From: Myxococcota bacterium
Lineage (GTDB): Bacteria > Myxococcota > JAJVIH01
NCBI GenBank assembly: GCA_022072125.1
Contig: JAJVIH010000062.1
Location: 1 to 64,000, forward strand
Direction of reading: 5' to 3'
DNA: 64,000 nt
Part shown: positions 44,634-52,921 of the stretch, piece by piece
Numbering within the stretch: the stretch's first letter is position 1
Layout: every line of letters begins with the position of its first letter
Notes under the pieces: model-generated
What the model saw: only the letters and a program-made list of their open reading frames with translations
Told to the model about the DNA's origin: nothing
The model's database searches: none
Program-made: the position numbers and the translations under genes

Positions 44634-45677
44634 CTATTTTAGCTGGAGGTCCAGTTCCTGGCCATTGGCTTTCCAGAACAGGCGGATGTCACGGATATCC
44701 ATCGGGAAAAACTCCAATTCCCGCTCCAGCGTCTGTTCCCCCTTCGACTCGATGGGTTTCCACTTGCCATTGATCTCGCCCCATTTTTCCAGCCGGATCC
44801 GGTGTTTCCCCGGCGGCACGCTGAATACCGCGCTTTTCAACAGGCTGCGGGGACCCGCCGGGGTTTCGCCCCAGGCTTCACCATCCACGAACACCAGCAC
44901 GCGGGATGGAAAATCGTAACCCGGTTTGACGTCCGACTCGACGGTCATGATGCGCAGGTTGTCCCGGAAGGCTTCCGGAGCGGCCGCCGGAAGACCGCCG
45001 CCGCAAATGGTGAGCGACCATGCGTTGTCGCCCTGGCCGCCAGGGGTGGTCTCGACCCGGTGACCCAGCGCGCGCAGGTGGCGGAGCAGAAGATTGCGTT
45101 GATGGGGATCCTGCGTCCGCGGCGTGGAGAGGACGGAGCCGCCGCAGGCGGGCCACTCCGGACCACCGCAGAAGCTGAACTCGAGTTGAAAACCACGGCG
45201 GACCAGCGCCCGCACCGTATCCGCCGCGGGCGCGGCGCAGGATTCCGGCGCCATCAGCAAAAACCTCGCGCCCGCGCCATATCCGCCTGGGATGGGGCTG
45301 GTGAAATCACCGCCGCAGAGGTGGATTTCCACGCCCTCCCCGTCCCGCGAGCGGAAAGGGAGCTCCATCCCCGCGCGGAACAGGGCGCCCCGCACGCTGG
45401 AGGACAACCCGGGGCCGGATTGGGCGGGCGCCGCCACGTGGGGCCGTTTGCAGGGGGATGGGCCGCCGCAGGTCTGAATCACCGCCGGACGCCCTCCCCG
45501 CGCCAGCGATGTGCGGACCAGTTCGGCTTCCACCTGGCAGGCGGCGGGAGCAATCACCAGAATGGGCTCTGGCCCCAGATCTTCATCAACAGCGGGCGGA
45601 TCCATCGCCCAAGCGGCGAATGGAAGGAATATCCATCCGGCGAAGGGGAGCATCCAGTGGGTGCAGGTGATTTTCAT
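44634..45677 (-). CDS. Secreted protein with four CGG motifs and an internal duplication
   Basis: Unknown family. 347 residues, signal peptide ending near AAWA (residue 24). The sequence contains four motifs of the form hydrophobic-x-CGG (VIQTCGG, EIHLCGG, EFSFCGG, LTICGG), and the first and third are preceded by a matching segment (VIAPAACQVEAELVRTSLARG; LLMAPESCAAPAADTVRALVRRG), so the protein arose by tandem duplication with alternating Cys pairs. The C-terminal 100 residues look like a beta-sandwich (SRVLVFVDGEAWGE). ATG 45677 lies four bases after a predicted sigma-70 start. It is divergent from the SRPBCC gene. Confidence 0.72.
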   Translation of the reverse strand: MKITCTHWMLPFAGWIFLPFAAWAMDPPAVDEDLGPEPILVIAPAACQVEAELVRTSLARGGRPAVIQTCGGPSPCKRPHVAAPAQSGPGLSSSVRGALFRAGMELPFRSRDGEGVEIHLCGGDFTSPIPGGYGAGARFLLMAPESCAAPAADTVRALVRRGFQLEFSFCGGPEWPACGGSVLSTPRTQDPHQRNLLLRHLRALGHRVETTPGGQGDNAWSLTICGGGLPAAAPEAFRDNLRIMTVESDVKPGYDFPSRVLVFVDGEAWGETPAGPRSLLKSAVFSVPPGKHRIRLEKWGEINGKWKPIESKGEQTLERELEFFPMDIRDIRLFWKANGQELDLQLK

Positions 45678-45687
45678 CCTGCGCGGG

Positions 45688-45716
45688 AGTATAGGATGGC
45701 CATGATGGAAGCTCAA
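45688..45716 (-). promoter_or_regulatory. Sigma-70 promoter of the CGG-motif protein
   Basis: Minus strand TTGAGC (45716-45711), 17-base spacer, TATACT (45693-45688). Predicted start near 45681, only four bases before ATG 45677. Confidence 0.6.
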
Positions 45717-45743
45717 TCACTCGCACGGCCAAGGTGTGGAAGG

Positions 45744-47006
45744 ATGCGCGCCGCGGCGCTGGCGGCGTGCATCGCATGGACCGGCGCCGCGCGGGCCAAA
45801 CCCGTGAAACTGGATCCGGTGGTGGTGGGTCCGGGCGGCGCCGCGCCGGAAGTCCTGACGCCGCTGCTGCAACGGGGCGATCTGGCGTTGCTGGAGAATC
45901 ATCCAGGCGGCGCGTTGAAACAGACCTCCACCTTTTCCCTGATTCCGGCGGAGTGCCCGCGGGTGTTTGAGCGCATCGCGGACCCCTCCCAATACCCTGC
46001 GTGGATAAAAAACGTGCCGGTGGCCGAGGTGCTGAAACGCGAGGGCCAGCGCATTGAATATCGCTATGAAATCCAGGCGCCCCTGCAGAATGTCGAGATG
46101 GTCCAGGTGATGCGGCTGTCTCCGCCGGACGCCATTCACGTGGAAGCGCTCGACCGGGGAGATGTCCGCACCCTTTCGATGGACTGGCGCTTCCAGCCCT
46201 GGAAGGACCAATGCCTGGTGATCAGCACCATGTACGCCAACATCCGGGAAAGCGGTTGGGTGGTCCGGCAGATCCTGAAGGTCGAGCCCAACCTGGAGCA
46301 TGGCATCAACGTGGCGGCGGCGATCATGAACCTGCAGGGGCTGCGGCGCGGGGTTGGCGGCAAGGCCGCGCCGGACCCCGCGGCCAAAGGCGCGGCGGAG
46401 AAACAGAAAATCAGCGTTCAATCCATGCTGCCGGACAACCCTGTCTCCATGTTGAGCGGACTCGCACCCCTGCTCAAGCGGGGAACCCTGGTGCTGGTGG
46501 AATCATGGCCCACGGGCGGACTGAAACAGGTGGGCATCCTCGCATCCAGCCGGGCCGGACCGGACTCTCTCTGGGAGGTGGTCGCCGATCATGGCGGCTA
46601 TCCGGCGTTTTTGCCCAACGTCAAACACCAGAAGGTGCGCGATCGCGTGGGCGACCGGGCCTACGAAATGGAATCGGAATTCGGGGTGCTGTTCATCAGC
46701 GTGCCCTTCCGCAGCAAGGTGCTGCTGGATCCGCCCCGCCGCGTGTCGCAGAAACCCTATAGCGGCAATATCCGGAACGCGCTGTGGATTTGGGATGTCC
46801 ATCCGGCGGAGCCGGGTTCGGCGATGTGCTACAGCTATTATACGGACCTGCGGGACTCCAGCGATATCCTGCGAAAGTTCCTGCAACTGGAGCCGTCGTT
46901 TGAGCATGGCTTGAATATCGCGGCGGGGATCGTCGCCATGCGGGGCATGATCGCCGAATCGGAGCGGCGGGCGGGCCTCTCTCCCAAGGGTGGGAAATCG
47001 CCATGA
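45744..47006 (+). CDS. Secreted protein with two SRPBCC (START-like) domains
   Basis: 420 residues with signal peptide (MRAAALAACIAWTGAARA) and two tandem SRPBCC-type domains that bind hydrophobic ligands. The two halves share the pattern LLQRGDLALLENHPGGALKQ and LLKRGTLVLVESWPTGGLKQ, then (V)FERIADPSQYPAWIKNV against LWEVVADHGGYPAFLPNV, so the gene arose by internal duplication. Most bacterial SRPBCC proteins are single-domain and cytoplasmic; a secreted tandem form is less common. Start ATG 45744 is chosen because the signal peptide begins there; ATGs at 45696, 45702 and 45705 are also in frame. It overlaps the next gene by four bases (ATGA). Confidence 0.75.
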   Translation: MRAAALAACIAWTGAARAKPVKLDPVVVGPGGAAPEVLTPLLQRGDLALLENHPGGALKQTSTFSLIPAECPRVFERIADPSQYPAWIKNVPVAEVLKREGQRIEYRYEIQAPLQNVEMVQVMRLSPPDAIHVEALDRGDVRTLSMDWRFQPWKDQCLVISTMYANIRESGWVVRQILKVEPNLEHGINVAAAIMNLQGLRRGVGGKAAPDPAAKGAAEKQKISVQSMLPDNPVSMLSGLAPLLKRGTLVLVESWPTGGLKQVGILASSRAGPDSLWEVVADHGGYPAFLPNVKHQKVRDRVGDRAYEMESEFGVLFISVPFRSKVLLDPPRRVSQKPYSGNIRNALWIWDVHPAEPGSAMCYSYYTDLRDSSDILRKFLQLEPSFEHGLNIAAGIVAMRGMIAESERRAGLSPKGGKSP

Positions 47007-48976
47007 AACGATGCTGGCTGATGCTCGCCCTTGCGCTGGCCGCCGGGTGCAAATCGCAAACGCCTCCCCCTTCCCCCGCAACGCCATCCGCGGCGCCGGA
47101 AACGGCTGGTGCGGCGCTCAACAACCCGCCCGCCTCGATCGCGGCGCAATCCTCTCCCGCCGTCGCGCCAGAACCCTTGCCGCCCGCGGAAGCCGAGGAG
47201 GTCTCCCGCCTGCTGGGCGCGGGGGAATACGACCGGGCGCTGGCGCTGTTGTGGTCCGCACCCCCAACGGCGGACACGCTGAGCCGCATCCTGCACGTGG
47301 CGGTGCTGCTTGATCGCAGGGAAGACGCGGACAAGGCCGCGGACGCTCTGTCCGCCCGCGCCAAAAGCGATGTTCGCGCGTGGCTGGCGCTGCACGCATA
47401 CGCCCCGGAGCGGGCCGGAACTTCCACCGGCGCGGGCGGCGGGGATGCGGCGCTGATCGCCCAGGCCGAACTGAAGCGCGCCGCCGGAGACAACACCGGC
47501 GCCTTCCAGAAATACCGCCAACTCATGCTGGGCGGAACCACGGCCTACTCACGCCTGCTGGGGTTCTCCGCCGCGGCCAGCCTGTCAGGCAAGGCCATGC
47601 ACGCCCAGGACGTGATTGATTTGATCGCGGGTATCGGCCCCATGGCCTCCAGCGATGAAATGGATTCCGCCATGGAGATGTTCAGCGAATTTTTTCAGGA
47701 TGCGAAGGAGATGTCCGCCCTGCTGGATCATCTGCAGGCCAAAACCAAGGCGGAGCCCAACAACTGGGCAGCGTTCTACGTGTTGGGGCGTTTCAGCGCC
47801 CGCCATGGCGAACTGGAGAAAGCCATCCAGTGGCTGGAGAAAGCCCCCGCGGAGGGGGCTGGCAAACCCCATGTGCAACGGGCGTTGTCCCGGTTGTTGT
47901 CGCGGCAAAAGCATTTCGCGGAGGCGGTCCGGCTGGCGCGGGAATTGTGGGAGCGTGATCCCTCGCCAACCAACCGGCTGGAGTTGGGAGAACGCCTGAT
48001 CGAAGGCGGCCATGATGTGGCGGCGGTCGAACTGCTGCGGGACATGCCTGATCACCCCCTGGCGGCGTTCAAACGCGCGCAGGTGTTGCTGGCGGGCGCC
48101 GCGGTGCGCTCCGGCTTCCCCGGCGATCTGGCCGAGGCGATGCGGGATGCGGAAAAACGGGGATGGCGGGAACACGCGGACGACATCGCCTCCGCGGCGG
48201 CCAGCGCATCCACCACTCCCAAGGCCTTGTTCGAGGAATTGGTCAAGGATGTGAAGCTGGTGGAAGTCTCCGCGGCCTGTAACAGCCTGCTGGCCCGCCT
48301 GGCCGCGAAAATGAAGGACGCCCGCCTGGCGGCGGAGCACTGGACCCGCGCCGTGGCCCTGTGGCCCGATTATCCGCCCTTTCTGATTCGCGCCTCCCAG
48401 GTATATGGCGCGACAGCGCGGCTGGCCGAGGCCTCGGCGCTGCTGACCCGGCTCATGGAGTTGCAGCCCTACCGCAACGATCACGTCACCTCATTCATCT
48501 GGGCGGAGCGCGCCCGCGACCGGGAGGCCAAGGCGATTGACATGCTCCTGGAGCGCGCCGCCAGCGCCGCCGATCCGGAAACCGCCAACGCCGCCGGCAT
48601 TGGCATGATGAAGGCCGAATTGCCGGTTCCCGCCATCAAGGCGCTGGAGCACGCCATCCGCAAGGACCCGGAATCGGCCCGTTACCGGTTCAACCGGGCG
48701 GGGGCGCTGCGTGATGCGGGACGCCTTCCCGAGGCGGAGAAGGAATACCAGCGGCTGCTGCGCGAGGGCATGAACGGGCGCGCGTTTCATCTCCATGAAG
48801 TCACGGCGGCCTACCTGAACTGCGCCCGCAAGGCCAACCGGGAAAAGGACGCCAGGGACTGGATTCGCTCCCTGATCGAAGGCAAGTCCGTCCCGTGGTG
48901 GCAGGAACTGGCGGTGGAATGGGAAAAGGCGGAGAAAGCCCCGCTGGCGCCGCCTTCCGGCATGCTGGAGAAATAG
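47003..48976 (+). CDS. TPR-repeat lipoprotein, coupled to the SRPBCC protein
   Basis: 657 residues with lipoprotein signal LALAAGC (Cys16), a Pro/Ala-rich linker (about 20-60), then about 12 TPR-like helical hairpins (YVLGRFSARHGELEKAIQWLEKAP; YRFNRAGALRDAGRLPEAEKEYQRLL). ATG 47003 overlaps the stop codon of the SRPBCC gene, so the two are translationally coupled and probably act together at the envelope. The substrate is unknown. It converges on the RodZ-like gene. Confidence 0.82.
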   Translation: MKRCWLMLALALAAGCKSQTPPPSPATPSAAPETAGAALNNPPASIAAQSSPAVAPEPLPPAEAEEVSRLLGAGEYDRALALLWSAPPTADTLSRILHVAVLLDRREDADKAADALSARAKSDVRAWLALHAYAPERAGTSTGAGGGDAALIAQAELKRAAGDNTGAFQKYRQLMLGGTTAYSRLLGFSAAASLSGKAMHAQDVIDLIAGIGPMASSDEMDSAMEMFSEFFQDAKEMSALLDHLQAKTKAEPNNWAAFYVLGRFSARHGELEKAIQWLEKAPAEGAGKPHVQRALSRLLSRQKHFAEAVRLARELWERDPSPTNRLELGERLIEGGHDVAAVELLRDMPDHPLAAFKRAQVLLAGAAVRSGFPGDLAEAMRDAEKRGWREHADDIASAAASASTTPKALFEELVKDVKLVEVSAACNSLLARLAAKMKDARLAAEHWTRAVALWPDYPPFLIRASQVYGATARLAEASALLTRLMELQPYRNDHVTSFIWAERARDREAKAIDMLLERAASAADPETANAAGIGMMKAELPVPAIKALEHAIRKDPESARYRFNRAGALRDAGRLPEAEKEYQRLLREGMNGRAFHLHEVTAAYLNCARKANREKDARDWIRSLIEGKSVPWWQELAVEWEKAEKAPLAPPSGMLEK

Positions 48977-49034
48977 TTCCGCCGCGCGCCGGGCGGATCA
49001 GGAAACCGGCGCGGATCAGGCGGGGATGCGGAGA

Positions 49035-49448
49035 TCAGCGGTTGAGTTCAAGCGGCTGATCGGCGCCGCCGGGCCCGCTGGAATCGCGGGAACGGGTCGC
49101 CAGGATGATCAGCGAGGCGGCGACGATGATCACGAACACCGCGAAGAGCATGTTGCGGCCATGAGGCAGCGGCGGGGTGTACAACTCCGGATTCACTTCG
49201 CGGATATGGCTTTCATAACGCCGGGAAAAGCGGATGCGGGAGAGGGCCTCTTCCAGATCGGCGTTCACCGCCTGGCAGTAGGACTGAATGAACGACTTGA
49301 GGTAGGCGCCTGCCGGAAGGTTTTCAAAATCATCCGTCTCCAGCGACTGCAACACCGTGCGCGAAATCCGGGTTTCGTGGTGGATATCCTCCACCGACTT
49401 CCCGGCGGCCTCGCGTTTTTCCCGCAGATATTGGCCCAATGTCTGCAT
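49035..49448 (-). CDS. RodZ-like helix-turn-helix membrane protein
   Basis: 137 residues with an N-terminal Xre-type helix-turn-helix (LGQYLREKREAAGKSVEDIHHETRISRTVLQSLETDDF) followed by a long helix and one C-terminal membrane helix (about 100-118, MLFAVFVIIVAASLIIL). This is the RodZ/HTH_25 organisation that anchors MreB and helps cell shape, but it lacks the periplasmic DUF4115 domain of full RodZ. ATG 49448. Last gene of a leftward unit, 54 bases after the PilW-like gene. Confidence 0.78.
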   Translation of the reverse strand: MQTLGQYLREKREAAGKSVEDIHHETRISRTVLQSLETDDFENLPAGAYLKSFIQSYCQAVNADLEEALSRIRFSRRYESHIREVNPELYTPPLPHGRNMLFAVFVIIVAASLIILATRSRDSSGPGGADQPLELNR

Positions 49449-49502
49449 GGTATCAGAATCCTCAAAGCCTTATGTCAGGATACGGCCACGGGAACCGCCT
49501 TG

Positions 49503-50258
49503 TCAAAGCTCATTTGTCGCTTTTGGCAACAACGCCCTGCAGTCCTTGCCCACCGGGCCCTTGGGGTCCAGGGAAACGCATTTTTCAAATTTTTCCCGGG
49601 CCTTGTCCTTCTGGCCGGCCTTTTCCAGTTCCATGCCCAGGCGGTAAAAGGCGTCCGGATTGCTGGGGCAATTCGCGGCGAAGGCCTCAAAGGCTTCCAG
49701 CGCCAGATCGTTCTGGGACTGCTCGGAATAGATCAGCCCCAGTTTCTGGTATCCCCAGCAGAATTTCGGGTTGATGATCACCGAATCCTTGAGGTTTTTC
49801 AGCCCCTCCTTGACCTGGCCGGTTTTATACTGGGCCCAGCCCAGGTTGCCGCGGGCGATGTAGGGGGTTCCGTACTGCAGATCTTCCGCCGCGTCCTTCA
49901 GATACGGAATCGCCTTGTCGTATTCCTTGCGGTCCAGGTAGAGGGCCGCCAGGTTGTTCTTGGCTTCCGAGTAGGCGGGGTTGTGCTTGATCGCCAGCAG
50001 GTAATGCTCCTCGGACTGCGAATACATGCGCTGGGCATGGTAAATCAGGCCCAGGCAATTGTGCGCCTCGGGAAAGGTGTCGTCGTATTCCACCGATTTC
50101 ATGCAGTGGCTGAGGGTGGACCGGAAATCCCCCCGGTTGAAGGCGTCAATGCCCAGATCGTGGGCGATCTGGGCCTTTTTGCGCTCTTGCTGGGAGGTGG
50201 CGCAGGCCGCCGCCAGCAAGGGCAGCGCCAGGAACAACATGGCGTGGAATTTCGGCAT
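49503..50258 (-). CDS. PilW/PilF-like TPR lipoprotein
   Basis: 251 residues with a lipoprotein signal (LPLLAAAC, Cys19) and about six TPRs (HDLGIDAFNRGDFRSTLSHCMKSVEYD; YHLLAIKHNPAYSEAKNNLAALYLDRKEYDKAIPYLKDA). The arrangement matches type IV pilus biogenesis/stability protein PilW, which assembles the secretin in the outer membrane, but TPR lipoproteins of other function look alike. ATG 50258 follows AGGAAG; it starts 10 bases after the stop of the gene upstream. Confidence 0.75.
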   Translation of the reverse strand: MPKFHAMLFLALPLLAAACATSQQERKKAQIAHDLGIDAFNRGDFRSTLSHCMKSVEYDDTFPEAHNCLGLIYHAQRMYSQSEEHYLLAIKHNPAYSEAKNNLAALYLDRKEYDKAIPYLKDAAEDLQYGTPYIARGNLGWAQYKTGQVKEGLKNLKDSVIINPKFCWGYQKLGLIYSEQSQNDLALEAFEAFAANCPSNPDAFYRLGMELEKAGQKDKAREKFEKCVSLDPKGPVGKDCRALLPKATNEL

Positions 50259-50268
50259 GAGACTCTTC

Positions 50269-50910
50269 CTAAAAAGCGGCCAGCAGACGGCCCACCGCCT
50301 CGCGGTTTGGATCGGTTTCCAGCGATTCGACATCGGCGTCTTCCATCACGGCGAGGCCGGACAGGCCCGAGGTCTCCTTTGTGGAGGGTTTCTTTTCCAC
50401 GGGCGCCGCCGCCACCGGCTGGGCGGCGGAAGCATGGCGGCCGGCGGGGGGAGGGTGGACCACCTCCATCTGGGAGGTGGAGGCCTTCTTGTGCGCGACT
50501 ATCGAGCCGTATTTGGACCGGTGCTCTTCCAGGTTGGAATAGAAGAACGGAAGGCTGCGGAACAGTTCCGCCAGTTCTTCCAGCGGCTTGCCCTGGAGAT
50601 GGTGAATCTCCATGGCGAAGCCCATGGACTCCAGAAAGGACAGGCCCTCTTCCTCGACCGCCACGCGGTCCTGGTAATTCACCGGTCCCGCCATCCAGCG
50701 ATAGACATGGCAGGCCGGGATATCGGGGTAATGCAGGTACAGGTACTCATCAAAGCCGTGGGCGCCGTTGTCCACCGTGACCATGTAGGACCGCGCCAGG
50801 CTGCCGCCCTCCCCTTCGCCAATCATGACCATGTTTTGGGATGAGTAGACCTGCACGATTTGCGAAGGCCGCACGGGAATCCGGTCCAGGGATGCGTCCA
50901 CATCAAACAT
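50269..50910 (-). CDS. Protein of unknown function
   Basis: 213 residues, no signal peptide or membrane helix, so probably cytoplasmic. The first 130 residues are mixed alpha-beta (YMVTVDNGAHGFDEYLYLHYPDIPACHVYRWMAGPVNYQ), and the rest is a flexible Ala/Pro/Lys-rich tail (about 150-190). ATG 50910 is chosen over ATG 50916 because AAGGAG stands seven bases before it. Sits 2 bases after the preceding gene's stop and 10 before the PilW-like gene, in one operon. I do not recognise a family. Confidence 0.7.
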   Translation of the reverse strand: MFDVDASLDRIPVRPSQIVQVYSSQNMVMIGEGEGGSLARSYMVTVDNGAHGFDEYLYLHYPDIPACHVYRWMAGPVNYQDRVAVEEEGLSFLESMGFAMEIHHLQGKPLEELAELFRSLPFFYSNLEEHRSKYGSIVAHKKASTSQMEVVHPPPAGRHASAAQPVAAAPVEKKPSTKETSGLSGLAVMEDADVESLETDPNREAVGRLLAAF

Positions 50911-50912
50911 GG

Positions 50913-51518
50913 TCATTCTCCTTCAAACTCGAATTCCTTCTGCATTTTCGCCGGCTGAACGCCCGTCCGGCGGAACTGCACGTCCACGCCTTCAAACACC
51001 ATCTTCCCTTCGGTGTTGCCGCCCGGACCCACGTAGATCTCCAGCCAGGCCTCCGGGCTGGTTTCCTCATTATCCTCCGCAACCCCGGCGCCCGCGGCCG
51101 GCGTGGAGCGGATCAGCACCTTGTTGTTTCCCTTCGCCACCAGGCCCGTGATCTCCTGCACGATCTGTTCATCATGGGCCATAATCTTCCGCGCCAGTTT
51201 GCCATTGACCCACAATTCGATGTCCGCGCCCGCGGGATCCGATCCGCGCCGGGTCACCAGCCAGTATTTCTTGGCCAGCTTGCCATCGTCCTTTTTGGGC
51301 AACGCCGGCGCCAGTTTGGGGCTGGGCGTCTCCGTGGTGGTGATGCGGACATCACCCGCGGCGTCCACTTCCACGTTGACGAGCTGGTATTTCAGGTTGA
51401 CCTGGCCGGTCACGTCCCGTCCGTTGACAAAGACGCGCCCCTTGGCGAGTGTCCCCGCCGGAACCAACGCCGCCAGGCAGCAGGCCGCAATCGCGGCGCG
51501 CGTGAAACCGAGACCCAT
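50913..51518 (-). CDS. Secreted protein of unknown function, first gene of the operon
   Basis: 201 residues with a signal peptide (MGLGFTRAAIAACCLAALVPAGTLA) and a beta-rich mature part (GRVFVNGRDVTGQVNLKYQLVNVEVD; IELWVNGKLARKIMAHDEQIVQ) resembling surface-exposed or PEGA-like beta domains. No family recognised. ATG 51518 is preferred over a TTG at 51536 because GGAG lies nine bases upstream. It heads a four-gene leftward unit with a cytoplasmic unknown, PilW-like and RodZ-like proteins. Confidence 0.72.
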   Translation of the reverse strand: MGLGFTRAAIAACCLAALVPAGTLAKGRVFVNGRDVTGQVNLKYQLVNVEVDAAGDVRITTTETPSPKLAPALPKKDDGKLAKKYWLVTRRGSDPAGADIELWVNGKLARKIMAHDEQIVQEITGLVAKGNNKVLIRSTPAAGAGVAEDNEETSPEAWLEIYVGPGGNTEGKMVFEGVDVQFRRTGVQPAKMQKEFEFEGE

Positions 51519-51649
51519 GATGCGACTCCAGTTCAAACCCGGCGCGGCGATTCAGCAACAAATCGCATTATCAAAGATGTTTTTTCCTTCCGGGTCAGCA
51601 TGAATCTAAGGGATTCCACCCCAGGATATCAATGGAGAGGCCGGAAGCA

Positions 51650-52837
51650 ATGACCGCCGCCGCGCATGTCGTGCATATCATCACCATGCTGGAACTGGGG
51701 GGAGCCCAGCAGAACACCCTGTATACCTGCGAACACCTCGACCGCGGGCGGTTTTCCGTGGGGCTCGCGTATGGTCCCGGCGGCATTCTGAACCCGGACG
51801 CCGGACGCATCCCGGCGCTGGAACGCCGCGAGATTCCAGACCTGCTCCGGGAGATCAATCCCATCCGCGACTTCCGGGCCTTTGTGGCGCTGCGCGACTG
51901 GTTGCGCGCGGAAAAGGCCCGCACGCGGCTGCCCCTGGTGGCGCATACCCATAGCTCCAAGGCCGGGGTGCTGGGGCGCGCCGCCGCGAAAGCCGCCGGG
52001 GCGGACGTGATCATTCATTCCATTCACGGCTTCGGGTTTCATGATTTCATGCCTCCCGCCAGGAAGGCCTTCTATATCGGGCTGGAGCGCGCCGCGGCCC
52101 CGGTCACGGACTTCTTCATCGCGGTTTCCCGTGAGAACGCGGACACCGCCGTGCGGCTGGGACTCTGCGCGCCGGACCGGGTGCGCGTGATCCACAGCGG
52201 CATTCCCATCCGCGAGTTCCAACTGGACGAGGCGGCGCGCAAAAGCGAACGCAGCCGCATCCGCGCGGAGTTGGGGCTGAGCGAAAAAACGCCGGTGGCG
52301 GGCTTCATCGGCAACATGAAACCGCAGAAATGCCCCACCGATTTCGTGAAGGTCGCGCGCATCGTCCGGCGCAAATTGCCCGATGCGCATTTCTTCATCG
52401 CCGGCGACGGACCCCTGCGCCCCGAGGTGGAAAAACTGATCGCCGAATACGGTCTGCAGGACTGCTTCCACCTGCTGGGGTGGCGGCGGGACGTGCCCGG
52501 CCTGTTCGCCGCCATGGACGTATTCTGCCTGACCAGCCTGTGGGAGGGCCTGCCGCGGGTGTTTCCCCAGGCGATGGCGGCGGGAGCCCCCGTGGTTGGA
52601 ACGGCGGTCAATGGCGGCCCCGAGGCGATCATTCATGGAGAAAACGGGTACCTGTGCAAACCCGGCGACGTGGAGGGCCTGGCCTCCCACCTCTACGAAC
52701 TGCTCAACCAGAAACCCAAGCGCCAGTTGATGGGGGAACGCGGCCGCGCCCGGGTGCGCGAATGGGATATTGACCAGATGGTGCGCGACCAGGAAGAGCT
52801 TTACCTCCAGCTCCTGCGCGAAAAAGGGTTGTGCTGA
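51650..52837 (+). CDS. Glycosyltransferase, GT-B fold (GT4-like)
   Basis: 395 residues. N-terminal Rossmann domain with the opening GGAQQNTLY, and a C-terminal domain with the GT4 motif GFIGNMKPQKCPTDFVKVARIV and LTSLWEGLPRVFPQAMAAGAPVVGTAVNGGPEAI, where the E-x7-E pair (EGLPRVFPE-like EGLPRVFPQ) is partly altered to E...Q. It transfers a sugar from a nucleotide donor onto a lipid or glycan acceptor, probably in surface polysaccharide assembly. ATG 51650 or 51632 are both possible. It stands alone between two leftward operons. Confidence 0.88.
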   Translation: MTAAAHVVHIITMLELGGAQQNTLYTCEHLDRGRFSVGLAYGPGGILNPDAGRIPALERREIPDLLREINPIRDFRAFVALRDWLRAEKARTRLPLVAHTHSSKAGVLGRAAAKAAGADVIIHSIHGFGFHDFMPPARKAFYIGLERAAAPVTDFFIAVSRENADTAVRLGLCAPDRVRVIHSGIPIREFQLDEAARKSERSRIRAELGLSEKTPVAGFIGNMKPQKCPTDFVKVARIVRRKLPDAHFFIAGDGPLRPEVEKLIAEYGLQDCFHLLGWRRDVPGLFAAMDVFCLTSLWEGLPRVFPQAMAAGAPVVGTAVNGGPEAIIHGENGYLCKPGDVEGLASHLYELLNQKPKRQLMGERGRARVREWDIDQMVRDQEELYLQLLREKGLC

Positions 52838-52921
52838 CCTTTCCGCCGCGCCGGGTCGGTCAATCCGCGGAATACGCCGGGCGCCCGCCTTCGCGTGCGG
52901 GAACGCCCGCCCTGGAACGGC

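Noticed and set aside
49026-50780. 584-codon open frame on the plus strand
   Set aside because: Lies antisense to the RodZ-like and PilW-like genes, which have domains and ribosome binding sites.
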